The translations under genes and the position numbers were made by a program. The notes beneath the pieces were generated by a model. It had not been told where the DNA came from and did not search any database. It saw only the letters and a list, made by a program, of their open reading frames with translations. This document shows positions 1-12,204 of a stretch of DNA of 64,000 bases, one piece after another. Numbering within the stretch: position 1 is the first letter of the stretch; the number at the start of each line of letters is the position of its first letter. The DNA is taken from the NCBI RefSeq assembly GCF_007655135.1, contig NC_045127.1, forward strand, positions 42,481,538 to 42,545,537, read 5' to 3'. This stretch comes from Punica granatum. Lineage: Eukaryota > Streptophyta > Magnoliopsida > Myrtales > Lythraceae.

Positions 1-180
1 GATAATTAGAAAGACACGACGATACTCACCTGATCCCCAGAAAATGGTTTGGGAAGAAGAAGTGGATGGCCAGTGAGTGGGGTATGGTGGAGAATAAATG
101 CAAGCAGTCAAATAGAAGCCGTTTGAAGACGTAGGATCCAACCCAACCCCAACCCTACTCCCATCGACATATATACAAAG
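1..180 (-). other. Possible first exon and promoter of a leftward gene (partial)
   Basis: Read on the minus strand, a pyrimidine-rich stretch ends in CAG followed by GTGAGT. This is a near-ideal plant 5' splice site, with the exon starting at position 30 and the intron running off the left edge. No ATG occurs in the roughly 100 bases upstream of the donor, so the exon would be 5' untranslated leader. A TATATAT stretch near 168-176 lies a plausible distance upstream. I infer a gene that starts here and extends out of the window to the left. The product is unknown, and a chance splice-site match is possible. Confidence 0.27.
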
Positions 181-620
181 TAACGCGGCAAATCTCGTAT
201 CACCTTTGTCTGGTCCCCCAATCCTATTCGGTATTTCTAGCCCTACAGTACTACACAGTTGTTCGATATATTCGATGGTCATGTTGCGCTGTACTATGAA
301 TCGATATCTTCAGCAAAACGATTCGTGATTAATGGCTCATGCAGTAGTACTGTTATCTTTGATGTTATGAACAACGAAACCTTGTCCTCTTCTGTTTTCA
401 TTCTAAATCGAACAATTATTATCGATAACTAACACCTAGAATCGATAACAGACCACACATAAGGGCGTGCAACTGCCCGGAAAGAAACACTTTTTTTTTT
501 TTGTGTGTTCTGGAACTTATAAGAGCATTATGAACCATGAATTCAAGTTTTAATTAATCGGAATTTGTTTTGCTGTTATTTCACAATGCGTCATACAAAA
601 GAGATTGTCCACTCTGTGTG

Positions 621-925
621 TTTGTTTTCGGAAAAATATTCAACTCAACTCAACTCAACTCCACTTATCTTCAATTCAACATCACAATCATTACTTTTTT
701 TATTTTTAAAATTTTTTTAACCATTCGATTCAATTTTTAATATTAAATTCTATTAACTATTCATTACTTTTTCACAATTCAACAACACAATCATTACTTA
801 ATTATTATTTTCTTTCAATTATTTATTACTTTTTCACACTTTTTCTCATAATTCAACTATACAATCATTACGAATCAATTAAAATCAAAACTCAACTCAA
901 CTCAACTCTCAATCCAAACGCACTC
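621..925. repeat. AT-rich MITE-like repeat with CAACT-repeat ends
   Basis: Both ends carry tandem CAACT units, and the interior is AT-rich with repeated 'ACAATCATTAC' phrases. Related AT-rich sequence recurs at about 4355-4985 and 33777-34105. This points to a dispersed non-coding family. No coding capacity is seen. Confidence 0.45.
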
Positions 926-2280
926 TAAAGTAATCCCATTTACTAATTTTCCAAGATAACTGATGTCGGGCATCAAATTTTCTTTAACACCCGCCCTCGT
1001 ACACAGCGTGGAGGAATCCAAACTATGACCTATAGCGCACACCTGGCCCTAGTGCTTACTCGTGATAACATGGTTTAGGCTGCCAAAATTAATTAGACTC
1101 CGCGCCCGATTTTGATACTGCACTAGAGAAAGTTGTTAGGTCTGCATCTTGCAGGGGATGACCTAGAAAGGTCATTAAACATGTGAAGGAATCTAGGATA
1201 CCTTCTATGTATAAGTTTCGACCCAAACAATTTCGGAGATGATTTTCTTTAGCATTCTCTTTCACTTGGAATTAGTTGAATCCAATATATACATAGCTCG
1301 GAAGTCCGCAACTCCAAGAAAATTCACTCATGATATACTATCGGTTCGCCTTGTGCCTGACTCCGATATACTACCGTAAAGAAGTCAGGGAGGGCTGTAT
1401 ATTTCCAACATCGGGTTGCCTTGTGCAAAAAAATCCAATTTGATCTATTGCGTGCACTAGAGAATACGCACGGGAAAAATTTAACTGACTTATCTATCCC
1501 TCCGATGGGTAAGCTATACGAAGCTCCAGTGGACATACATGGCGACATGATTATCTAATCCAGAAATACAATAATGAACATCCACCAAGTCAAGTGACAA
1601 CCGTGCATTAGTAGGATTTATATGGATCCAAGAATGGGCAAAACTCAAGTTATCCAAAAAGAGAGGAGGAAAGGCGGCTAACGTAATATCATTTAAGGGT
1701 TAACCAGAAACTAACAACAATATCTATATCTGCAATGTGATATTATAGGCCCACTGCTTCATAATTCCAATCCAATTCCGAGAAAATTACATATCTACTG
1801 TGAATAAGTTAAAACCAATCAAAATATATGGAAGTGAGAAGTTGTGGGTACTATACGATTAGTTCCCCACTTTCAACTATTATGACTGGGTATTACTCCA
1901 CCAAATGTGAGTAATACAAGCCCGATACTCTCATTCCTATCCCATAAGGTAACCGATTAGTGACGCCATATCAGGGTTCCTATTTTGTAGCGAACTTACT
2001 TATTACGGGCCTAATCAGATATGGTCCTTTTGTCAAAGAGGAAACCCAAGTTTTTTGGCTAAATGTTTAAAAGAAAAGGCCAGGTATAACATTACTTTCC
2101 CTAATAGGGAGAAAAGAACCATATGTACACTATTGATATTTTGGGTGGCACGGCCGATACGTTATATGTCACTTGCGGCTGAATGAACGCTCATCGTGTG
2201 GGTAGTATTATACATGATTGCTTCAAAAGAGTTCCTTTTACTTGATAAGATCAAGTCTATGGTCGAGATCATTAGGTTGC
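926..2280. other. Intergenic, no gene recognised
   Basis: Mixed-composition DNA without a convincing reading frame, splice pattern or repeat boundary. A short stretch near 985-1010 resembles the start of the TRIM-like sequence seen at 39.8 and 60.5 kb, but it is too short to call. Confidence 0.5.
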
Positions 2281-2499
2281 GTTTGGTTTCATAATAAAAT
2301 TTTAAAATTAGATTTTGATTTTGATTTTGAGTGGTATAAATGGGGTCACCTTTGACTTTGTATGTGTTATGTTGTTTTGTTGTGGAAAAAAGTGGTATAA
2401 ATGAGACCCACTCTTTGACTTTGTATGAGTTATTTTGTTTTGTAGTGGGTAGAGTTAAAGTTAAAATTGTAATTCTAAAATACCATTTTGAAACCAAAC
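2281..2499. mobile_element. MITE, copy 1 (GTTTGGTTTCA ends)
   Basis: The element starts GTTTGGTTTCA and ends TGAAACCAAAC, so the ends are inverted repeats that extend imperfectly inward for about 35 bp. The interior has two tandem units of about 60 bp (each with GGTATAAATG and CTTTGACTTTGTATG). A second copy of almost the same length lies at 48071-48291. Two copies at unrelated sites with the same ends support a transposed unit. I could not assign a superfamily because the flanking duplication is unclear. Confidence 0.7.
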
Positions 2500-4354
2500 A
2501 GGCACTTAATCTACGCATGTGAAACTCCTGCGTAGTCCATGAAATTTAAATTTGCTTCTTCCACCGCCATTAATATTCTAGTTGATTTACCAATTTTGCC
2601 CCCTTTTCCTTTTCTAAATTCCATCTTCATCCTCAACAGCCTTAAAAAAACTAGGAGTCAACTGCATATTTTGTAACCCTAATCCTTTACTCTTTCTCCA
2701 TTATTATCAAGGTTGAATCGATTCAACACCCCTAAGTGCACTCCCACAAACAATTTTCCCCATAATTCCTATACTTCATTTATCCCCTTTCAGTGTGCAT
2801 AATTTTTGGAATCCTTATAATTCAAATTCTTACTTGTGTAATTTATTATCCATACGTTATATATATTTTTTTATCACCTAGTTAAATAAATTATTCAATA
2901 AAAACTCGATGATGTTGTTATTATCAGTCATTTTTATCTTTTTTCAGCAACTGCAAAACTAGTTTGCCAAACACCTTTTATATCCTTCATTCAACTTTAG
3001 CAGATTTAAGAAAACATGTCAAACACTTCCGCAACTTTCGGGAATCAGCAATTCCTTTTCAACACTTTTGTTTCAACAACAACACTCTCAAACCAATTAG
3101 GCGATGGAACCACCCAATGCTTCCATTTCATCGATTACGCCCCCCCCCCCCCCCCCCCCCCCCGAGAGGGATTATTGAGGGCGGTGGTGGCTCCAATCCC
3201 CGCCACCACTACCCAGCCGAGGTTGCCAGCAAGCTCTGACGACGCTGGCCATGACCTCCCTCCTCACTCATCACCCTTTCCCCTCTCCTTCCTCTCTCTC
3301 TCCCTCTCCCCTTCTCTGTCCCAAGGTCGAGTGGACTGATTTACAAATCACATAAAATTTAAGGGGCTTCGCTGCAAATATGGTAAGAAGAGCCCCGGAT
3401 GAACGAGTTAAAAAAAAGAGAGTAAGTGTCCACCTGTGTCACGACCCGAAATTTCAACATCATTTTTTCTTAAAATTCTAAATTTTCCAAATCAAATATT
3501 AATATGCTAATTAAATTATAATATTTCCTTCATGATCAACCATAAATATATAGAGAAAATCATAGATCTCTAAAAAGATAAATATTGCATATTTCTTACA
3601 ACATCCCATGAGCAGTTAAACAAAATCTTTTGGGTCGTAACTTATTACAAGTAGGAGTGTGCACGGATACCGGGTATATTCGAAACCGATTGGAATTTAC
3701 CCGTTAGGGTAGGTTCCGGATAGCTCATATTGAAAATATGGTAGGGTTCGGGTATTAAAATAAGAAACTGGTGACAATCGGTTCCAGTTCCAGTTCCGGT
3801 TCCTACCTACAGGGTACCCAGAACCGAATAATACTTAGTAATTAAAAAAAAAGAAAGAAAGGGTAAAGGTACTTACTGAAGTGCAGTGGATGAACTCAGT
3901 ATGAGTTCTCAAGTTCTTGACGCCGTAAAACTCCAATCGAAGCCTAAATCTCCTGTCTCCTTCTTCTTCTCTCCGTCTCTTCTCTAATATATATACGAGA
4001 TTTTTGAACGGTTGAACCCATGCGCTACACAGATTTTGTGAAAAAAATTATAATAAGAACTTAACTATGAAAACATTAATTGATACGAATTCATAGTTTA
4101 TACTTATATTAATTTGCAAAAATTTTATTTTAATATTTCAAAATCTAATATGGTAAATTTGAGACGTACTATGTTGAATATATATTCAACACATAAGCAA
4201 AGAATTTATTTAATAAATTCATATACATCATGTCTATTATTAGTCTTATTCTAAAAGATAATTTAAAAAAATCCAAGATTTAAAATCTTTAATTTTATTT
4301 TATGAAAGAAAAAATAATCATTGAATCTTTAAAGTTTATAATTTTACGGCCTGT
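2500..4354. other. Intergenic; short GC-rich patch and retained repeats
   Basis: Mostly AT-rich. A 24-base C homopolymer at 3140-3163 is followed by about 170 bp of GC-rich, repeat-like sequence. Around 3650-3830 there is a patch rich in GGTTCCGG and CGGGTA phrases, which looks like a degenerate MITE. No coding region is recognised. Confidence 0.45.
3140..3163. repeat. Poly-C homopolymer, 24 C
   Basis: An uninterrupted run of 24 C. The length is likely variable and may be inexact in the assembly. Confidence 0.9.
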
Positions 4355-4985
4355 TTGTTTATAAAAACAAACATTACTTAACTTAACTTAACCTTTTCCT
4401 CAATTTTATAACAAAATCATTATTTTTTGGGGGTTTTTACCTAAAATGACCCATTGTTTGTCCGTTTTGTCAAATTTATCATATACTTTTTTTTTGGTCA
4501 AATCTATCCCATGGTTTACTTTTTGCATCAAATCTATCCCGGCGTTATCTTTTCCGTCGACATCTACCGGCCGTGCTGACGTGGCACGTTGAGAGATAGT
4601 AGGCCACACTTGCCACGTAGGCGTCACGTCAGCACGACCGTTAGATGTCGACGGAAAAGATAATGCCGAGATAAATTTAATGCAAAAAGTAAACCATGGG
4701 ATAGATTTGACCAAAAAAAAACATAGGATAGATTTGACAAAACGGACAAACCATGGGCCATTTTAGGTAAATACCCCTTACTTTTTTATCTTTTTTTTTT
4801 TAATTCTCTCTCGTACTTTTTCTTATCCATTATTACAACTAATTTTTTAATACTAAATTCTCTTAACTATTCAATACTTTTCCACAATTTCAACACTTTT
4901 TCTTCAATTCAACAACACAATTATTACATTTTTATCTTCTTTCCCAAATCAAACTAAATCAAATTAAATCAAATTTAATTTCATT
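4355..4985. repeat. AT-rich repeat split by a nested fold-back
   Basis: The left part (to about 4429) and the right part (from about 4778) together read like the AT-rich repeat at 621-925 and 33777-34105. The fold-back element at 4430-4777 is inserted in it. Confidence 0.4.
4430..4777. mobile_element. Fold-back (Mutator-type) element
   Basis: Two arms of about 150 bp are inverted copies of each other. They start GGGGTTTTTACCTAAAATG and end in the near-complement CATTTTAGGTAAATACCCC, and are separated by a short centre. The flanks are TTATTTTTT on the left (4420-4428) and TTACTTTTT on the right (4778-4786), 8 of 9 bases matching. That is consistent with the 9-bp duplications made by Mutator-like transposases. 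The element is non-coding and can fold almost completely on itself. Confidence 0.75.
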
Positions 4986-6657
4986 ATCAAAAGCTATGTT
5001 AGTTTGATTTGAGAAAATAAAGAGTAAAGTAGGTGGGAATAAATGATAAATGACTAAAATAAATAAATGATAAATAACTCGGAATCAAAGAGGGTATAGT
5101 GGGACTACCCTGTATTTAAAAAAAAAAACAGAGGAGCCCAGTAAATAAATAAATATTAAATGTTCGAATAAAATTAATCTTTGAAAAATATAATTACAGG
5201 TATCTCAAAAGCTTCATAGTTTATAAAATATAGAGGCTATTGCGCAAATGGCTAAACTTTTGCAGTCAATGTCAAATCTTTCTTGACGTTTGAATTATTC
5301 CAACAAAAAAAAAAGGACTTACAGTTTCTAATTTTTGCCAATATGAAACTTGCTGATTTTCTGTCAATTTTTACATGTTATTATGTCTTAATACAGTGAC
5401 TTGAGATGCTATAATTCAAACTAAAATATAAAAATTATTGATATTTTTGAAAAATGTAAATAATTTACCTCCATACTAAAAGAGGCAAACTAGCTCACTA
5501 TGATCTAATCAGGTCCAAGCAAAGTTGCTATAGTTTCTAGAATTCAATGGCAACCTCAAAATTGGTCCGGGATGGTCAGTTTTGAACTATTATGATCCTT
5601 TTTTTTTTTCCAAAAATATTTGATCCTTCAAAGACATGAATTTGAATATATTGATCAATAAAAGTATATGAAGAAAAAAAAATTCGCCAATAGTTCTATA
5701 TCAGCAAATATTTGATACCATAGGTCTCGTTCTGTTACAATTCAAATGTTGGGGTAAGTTGAGATTGAATCTAAATTAAATTGAGCCTATTTGCGCAATC
5801 TATCCTAAATATATACTAGTCGCCTAATTTAATTGAAATACTCTAGGAAATATAACTTATCGCTAGAATCACATTATAAGTAGGGGAAATTCTGGGGTTC
5901 AACGGCCGAATATTCAACGGTACGAAATGTTTTCGTACTTGGAAAATAACGTTTCGTACAAGAAGAATAATATTTTGTACAAAGCATCAGTCGACTGATT
6001 CCTAAATACAGTCAATTGATACTTTTGTACGAAATATTATTCTCTTTATACTAAATGTTGTTGGCTCTCGATATTGGCTCTTAGATGCGTTTGAAATGAA
6101 TGTCGTGGATTGGGGCAAGTCTTGTGCCTCAAATGTGACGAGCAGCAACAGCTTACCTCCTATAGGGTATACCATCTCATTCCCCGTTCCGTACTATTTG
6201 GTTGACACTTTCTTAAATCACTCGGCAAAATTGAATCACCAGAGAATTTCTCTTTTAGTATAGATGAGAACAAATCGTCCAAGGAGTAGCTTTAACTTAT
6301 TTTGGATTATTAACCTAATTAGCAAAATTATGGAAATTCCCATGTGAAATTAATTTAGTTGGAGGTGCATATGTATGCGAGTGTTTCTGGATCTGCTTTC
6401 TGATATATATATATATATATATATATGTATATTCACATGAGATAATGGCAATTGTTTAGTCTAACAAATCTTTTTAGTTACGGCATCATTGATTTAAGGG
6501 TCCTTATTATAGTGACAATTAGTCACCATCATGCATCGTTGCATCCCATGTGACGCCAACTCTTCTCTTCCGCCAGCGGCAGCATTGATTTTCAGCACAT
6601 GCTCTTCGCTAAGTAGCGGGGCTACTACGGATTAAGGAAAATATTTTGTTGGGCCAT
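4986..6657. other. Intergenic, AT-rich, no gene recognised
   Basis: No supported coding region. A small inverted pair around 5925-6045 (TTTCGTAC and GTACGAAAT phrases) looks like a degenerate MITE. An AT dinucleotide run lies at about 6403-6426. Confidence 0.5.
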
Positions 6658-7055
6658 GTTTGACAATCGGGATATGTGGTGCGACGAGATTTTGAAGATC
6701 CTTATCCCGTGTTTGAACACTCTACGATTGGGATAAGACTGGACTAAATTATTAAGGAAATTATCCAATTAATGGAGTGGAATAACAGCATATTGGATTG
6801 TAATTTATCTAAAAGGACAAAAAAGCCCTTGGTCAATCCTCAAATTTTCAAATCATGCCCCTTTGAACATACAAACAAGGTTATCGGGAGAGGGTGTGAT
6901 GGTTGCCCGAACGCCGACCACCACCGCACCGGCAAGGCCGCCGGTGACCCCTTGCCCTCAGGGTTGCCGGCAGCCTCGTCTGGGCGATGGTAGCCAGCGG
7001 TCGGCTAACCATTGCACGAAATTTGAAAAAAAGAAAAAGAAAACGTGGGGGGGGG

Positions 7056-7098
<43 letters not shown>

Positions 7099-7574
7099 GA
7101 GACCAAATCGCGATCGACAATAGCCTTTGTGGTCTCCGACGACCTCGATTGAGGCGGTGGTGGCCGGCATCGGATCACCATAACCTTGATCTCCTCTCTA
7201 CGCGCTTTCTTTTCTTTTTTTTTTTTTTCAAATTCTAGGCTGTGGTGGCCCGACCACTAGCCACCACCGCCGGGGCAAGATCGTCGACTACTCCTGAGCA
7301 CCGCACCCTCTCTGTTCTTTTTTTAAAAAAAATTTCAGAAAAAAATTTATTTTAAATATTAAAATAATTAATTTTATTTTATTTCAGAAATCATTTTAAG
7401 AACTTTTTTGGGTAATTATTTATGAAACTGTTAAAAATAATTATTTATGGGCGTATTTGTCATTTAACTTAATCTTGGTCTGCCTCAAGCACTTGATTAG
7501 GATATAAATATATTTGGGATTTCAAATCCCATTTCATCCTAGTCTAGTCCCTATCCCAAACCCAACGGTCAAAC
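6658..7574. mobile_element. Possible TIR element with GC-rich core
   Basis: The left end reads GTTTGACAATCGGG and the right end CCCAACGGTCAAAC, an imperfect inverted pair. A second inverted pair (GGGATAAGACTGGACTA and TAGTCTAGTCCCTATCCC) lies just inside. The centre is GC-rich, unlike its surroundings, and includes a GA microsatellite at about 7059-7095. No clear target duplication was found, so the boundaries are uncertain. No protein is recognised. Confidence 0.4.
7059..7095. repeat. GA microsatellite after a G run
   Basis: A homopolymeric G run followed by about 18 GA units. It makes arginine-glutamate-type artefact reading frames on both strands. Confidence 0.9.
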
Positions 7575-8394
7575 GTAGGCTTGTATTGTAGATGGGGTAT
7601 TAAAGTTGCATCTCAAGTTCTGTCGAGGAACATATTCAAAATGCTCCGTTTGGCTTGTGGATGATGGCTCTTTCTCAATTCTTCAATCATATTTACAGTG
7701 GATGCAAACGAATTTGTGTACATGGATTTGGAAATAGTTTTTGATTTGTCTCAAGACCTGTTACAAATCGGTTAAGTTATGAAACTCTCTCTATTTATGA
7801 CAATTTCCGAATAACTTGGTATGGGGCAAGCACTTGTATCCTTTTTTCCCCCCTTCTTCTCAGTAGTAACGAGAATCTTTTTTTCCGTAAATGGTTTTTT
7901 TTTTTGGGTAAAGGGTAATGATAATTTTATTCATTACTCAGATAGGTGTACGATAAATGATTACCTAAGCCAATTGGTATATTAGGACACTAGTTCGTGC
8001 GACTGTATACCTCGACTCTCTTGAGAATCCCATCTCTTGCACTAATACCAATCTGCCCTCACATTTCATGATCATCGTCTATCATTTTTCATCTCTATTG
8101 GATATCCCTTATTACATTATTGGAACGGATTTGGGAACTTTCATAATAAGATTTGGAAATTGAATTTTCCTTATAAAATCAGGTTTAGGAGGGAACTCAT
8201 TGTCCCAAACCCGCCCCGCTGCTATTTCTTGTGTTTACGAGCGTGCTATTAGATCGGTTTTATTTTTTGGCTTCCGGTAGGTTTACCTAGGATGTCTACT
8301 TACTTAATTATGTAGGGTAGCCTAGCCTAAAACATAGGCTGCCTTCCCCGGCCATTTCATTGAATAATTGGTTCATGTTTGAGCCACAAATGAA
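7575..8394. other. Intergenic, no gene recognised
   Basis: AT-rich DNA with no supported coding region, repeat boundary or RNA gene. Confidence 0.5.
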
Positions 8395-8611
8395 AATTAA
8401 AACCTTAATCAACCCTCAAATGTTAGCTCAAGTGATTAGAATGTACATACACTATGAGTAGTTTACAAAGTTGTAGGTTCAAACCCCCTTGCGTGCGTAG
8501 CCTTTGGTGAAGCTACACATACATGTGTTTGCACATGAAGACTTACTTGGATCCATGGACTTGTAAGGTGTTCATGGGTCCGTGAAGAATGAATTACTCG
8601 TTAAAAAAAAA
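8395..8611 (+). mobile_element. SINE-like element
   Basis: The sequence has an A-box-like TTAGCTCAAGTG at 8423-8434 and a near-perfect B box, GGTTCAAACCC, at 8476-8486. Their spacing is typical of a tRNA-derived internal Pol III promoter. An oligo-A tail lies at about 8603-8611. The upstream boundary is approximate, and no clear target duplication was found. Confidence 0.5.
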
Positions 8612-10676
8612 GAAGGATTAATGATGGCATACTATACCACGAAACGAGTAGTTTTTGATTTTTCATTCAATCAAAGAAAAATTTGTGCCAGAAATAATAA
8701 ATTAGTATACATATATACGGATGAATAATACGAACCGCAGAGTCTGTGATTTTTGTTGGCGAGGGCACCTTGCGGTATCCCTAGCACCCTCTGGCGTACG
8801 TCCTTGGAGGAGGAGATCCAATGATGCCTAGACAGGCGACGGGGCCCTCCCAGCACCTTCCAAATGTTCGGCTCACTGCTATCGCAAACAACGGTGCCGT
8901 ACGAGATTCCATTAACGGACACGACAATGTTCTTCTCATCAACAATGTTCATATTTCAGCTGTCGTTTTTTCTTTTTTCTTTCTTTCACTAGTGAATTCA
9001 CACGTGCGTGAAACGTTCTTTGATTAAATTAAAATACATTATATTTGAATGACATAATATGTGCTTGTAGGATGATACGGGAATAATGGACCTATAAGAT
9101 ACTCAAGAGCTCAAGATCAATTTTAGTTACTATCGAGCATGCCCTTACTATCCTATCAATGTATTTTTCTAAAACAACAGTGACGATGCAACCGTGGTAC
9201 ATGGAAATCTATCATGTGGATCCATGAGTATTCAAATAATATTCAATAAAAAAGTAAAAATATCTAACAATTTATACATAGAATAGTTCATTTAATTTAA
9301 TAAAAAATAAGTATTATATTATTAATTTTAATGAAGAAATTTATTTATTTATTTGTAGATTTATATTTATATCTGTTTATTTATATTTATATTTGTTTAT
9401 TTATATATATATATATACATATATAACAGAATTTAAAACAGGTCCAGCCCCATGATAGGGCGAGTGAATGTGATTTATGTACGCAATAATTTTTTTACTC
9501 TAATTTAAATAATAATATTTGTTTTTTTTTTCATGTTTGTATCATCATATATGAAAGTCTAATTAGTTCTGATTAATTCAATTCGAGTCTTATCGATCCA
9601 CTAAGTGGCAAAACTCTCCAAGTTGTGAATTTTTTCCAAGAATAAGATTCAAATTTGCCTTACTTACGGAACAAGTGCTAAAATCATTTGAACTAATCCA
9701 TGCTGATTACTTTTTTAATATGTTCTCTTGCGATCTCAAGTCCTTTCAAGAAAAAATTTGGGCCTCAAAATAATATATTATTCCAAATTTTCCCGTATAT
9801 TTGTTTTGTCAAATCGTAGTACTAGAGGAGTGAAATTGCATGTTGCAAAAGAAGAATGTGCATATTTCATAATAAAATCTATTAAATAAATTAATAAATT
9901 TGCAAAACACTAACAGTTTTTTTAAAAACCTTTTCTCAATTAAAATATTAATTATTTATTCATTTACACTGTTCAGGCTGTTTTTTGGGTAATTTGAAGG
10001 CTTTCAGAAAAAAGTCCGTGAAAGGACCACGAAGTAGTTTCTTAATTGGTTCTCAATTTTTATTTTGTCCAATCTTATCATTAGAGAAGTGAAAGTGCAT
10101 TTTTTTTATAACAGAAATCAATTAGATAAATTAATATAAGATAGCAAAACAGTAAGTATGTATTGTGCGTGATTTTCACGTGTCAATATGATCTTTTAAA
10201 AAATTAGTTGGATTGTGGGCATATAAGTTTAAAAATAAAAATTAAAAGGAAATAGGAGATTATGATATGATTGTTGCCAAAATTTTCTCCCGCAGCATCG
10301 TGCGAGTTGATACGACGAGTGTATATGTAAGAGAGTTGATTGCATTGACTAAATCAATTTTCTTAATATATATATATATATATATATATATTTCATAAAA
10401 TCATCTTCGAAGTATATATATTAGAATACATTTATGTATAGGACTAAATACTATGTGCTTGTTTTTGTCCTAATATATTCATTATAGTATGGCTCAGATT
10501 AGTCACGACATTCATCGAGGGATTTAAAGAAAGAGAGGTAGGAGTTCATTTCAGTAATTATATGAATAATGCAATGAATCGGAATCAGTCTAATGAACCT
10601 CTAGAGAGCAATTTATTTTGGTCGTTCATTTTTATGAATTAAATTCAGGAGATTTTTCTTTTCCAGGTTTTATGAT
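8612..10676. other. Intergenic, AT-rich, one SINE-like remnant
   Basis: No coding region is supported. At about 9545-9700 a minus-strand SINE-like remnant (tRNA-type B box reversed, phrase GGAGAGTTTTGCCACTTAG) resembles copies at 13385-13540 and 34435-34620. AT runs lie near 9405-9425 and 10370-10392. Confidence 0.45.
9545..9700 (-). mobile_element. SINE-like remnant, minus orientation
   Basis: It shares the order of phrases with the plus-strand copy at 34435-34620: B-box-like GTTCAAATTTGAA-type sequence, then 'GAATTTTTTCC', then a TTTGCCACTTAG segment, then an AATTAATCAG segment. It is degenerate, and the boundaries are approximate. Confidence 0.4.
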
Positions 10677-10717
10677 TTAATAAGTGGTTGAAGCAATCCA
10701 AGTTACTCTATATAGTA

Positions 10718-10912
10718 TGATTGGGCCCTTCCATACGGCTTGGACGAAAATCGAAATCCTTGGGCCTATCGCGGGCTTGTAGAAAATTCTTGCAGTACAA
10801 CAGTTAGCCCATATGTGCAGCCCAGTGGGCTGTGAAGGCCCAGCGAGACCCCTGGGCTGTGTTGGTAGGTCCCACATCAGAAGGCAATGCTTTAGTATTT
10901 ATTATTTATATG
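10718..10912 (+). promoter_or_regulatory. Plant snRNA-type (Pol III class) promoter
   Basis: GTCCCACATCA at 10869-10879 matches 10 of 11 positions of the plant upstream sequence element RTCCCACATCG. A TATA-like TTTATATG follows at 10905-10912. The gap is 25 bp. In plants this spacing is typical of Pol III-transcribed U6, U3, 7SL and MRP genes, whereas Pol II snRNA genes use about 34 bp. Upstream, 10718-10860 contains several GGCCCA/TGGGCC-type motifs, also common upstream of plant snRNA genes. The motifs and spacing are seen directly; promoter activity is inferred. GTCCCACATC also occurs in some TRIM retrotransposons, which is the main alternative. Confidence 0.45.
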
Positions 10913-10934
10913 CAATATGAAATATGAAATATGG

Positions 10935-11080
10935 TGCAATTGTTCGATTGGGATGTGAAAAGGGCTTGTGGCAGATCACTTGGGCACATTACTACCCGTG
11001 GAGACGGTGATCGGCCCCTTGTGTTGGTTCGATGGCACTCTTCTATAACTAATCGATTCCTCGCCTCACAGGAACTAATT
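10935..11080 (+). ncRNA. Candidate Pol III small RNA gene, family unrecognised
   Basis: A start about 23 bp after the TATA box would be near 10935, and a 14-T run lies at 11079-11092, giving an RNA of roughly 145 nt. The predicted transcript can form an extended stem-loop: AAGGGC (10960-10965) with GCCCCTT (11014-11020), GATCAC (10974-10979) with GTGATC (11007-11012), and an inner GGG/CCC pair. I compared it from memory with U6, U3, U6atac, 7SL, MRP and telomerase RNA. None of their hallmark sequences is present, and there is no telomere template. The stretch AAAAGGGCTT resembles the 5' end of U11, but the promoter spacing and start position do not fit. It could be a novel small RNA, a decayed known one, or part of a repeat. 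Confidence 0.35.
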
Positions 11081-11092
11081 TTTTTTTTTTTT
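11079..11092 (+). terminator. Oligo-T Pol III terminator candidate
   Basis: Fourteen consecutive T directly after the stem-loop region of the putative small RNA. Four or more T are enough to stop Pol III. Confidence 0.45.
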
Positions 11093-12204
11093 GGTTTTTC
11101 ATCCCTAGGCTCTCGGGTGTAACCAACATGCTCTTGATCAAATATTGTCCGCAGTGAGGTTAAGTTTGGAGGCAGGGACAATGGCAGCGCGATCAAAGCT
11201 CGTCCGAGGAAGGGTGGCCAGTGGCTGAAATTGAATGCGTGATTAGGGGCATCTATGATCTTCTTAACTCTAATTCTCAATGAGTAGTCGCAATTCTTTA
11301 ACAACTTAAAAGGTCTAGGCTATTATTTATTTTTCTTTTATATGGTGTTTGTTTACAATGGCTAGGTTTACTCGGATGCCGACACATGCAGCATTAATGT
11401 ATGTATCGACCTTAGTTCGTTGCATGTGGTACTATGTTTGATGGTTATTCGATTTACCGGGTAATCGTGATTGTAATAGTTATACATTGACAACATAAAC
11501 AAGAAACTGATATTCTTTTCCGGAATCGGGTTCACTCTATATATAGAAGGAATGTACATATTTCAACTAGTTTTGGATATACCGTGTAATCGAATATGTA
11601 CTTGAGAAAAAAAAAATATTACCAATACAGTAATACACAGCCAATACATAACCATTTGATATTGTACGACCTCTAGTATATATTGATAATTGATAATAAG
11701 ATCCACATATACGTAATAGAAATATATATTTTTAAATAAAATTAGTATATTAATGATATATGTATGAATAAAATTAGTATATTGATGATATATGTATGAA
11801 TAAGAAAAGATGATAAATACTATTAAAGTAACACCAATACTTTTTTTTAAATAAAATTAATGATATGTTACGGTAATTATAAAAAATAACCAAAGCCTTG
11901 CAATTAAAGATAATCTTTATCAAGAAATAATTTTCTTGTTGATATATTCTTTTTGAGCTAATCCTTCATTTCAATAAAATATATTTAAAAAGTCAGAAAA
12001 AATAATCCAAACTTTCAACAGAAGCTTAAAATATAATTAACAAAACTGTTATTTTCAAAGATATCCTTGTAATAGCACCCATAACCCAAAAATCTGGAAT
12101 GGCCGAACTCAAATTGATCCAAAATACCAAATATGAAAAACCTTAAGAAATTTGGTTGGGTTTCTCCTTCAAATTCGGACTCAAGTTGGGTGTGGGTTAA
12201 CTCT
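11093..12204. other. Intergenic, AT-rich, no gene recognised
   Basis: No supported coding region. A phrase around an ATTAGTATATT/ATGATATATGTATGAATA unit is duplicated near 11740-11800. Confidence 0.5.

Noticed and set aside
10935..11092. Telomerase RNA or U11 snRNA identity for the small RNA candidate
   Set aside because: There is no telomere-type template (CCCTAAA) in the interval. The U11-like AAAAGGGCTT lies about 80-90 bp after the USE, which does not fit U11, and the USE-TATA spacing is of the Pol III type.
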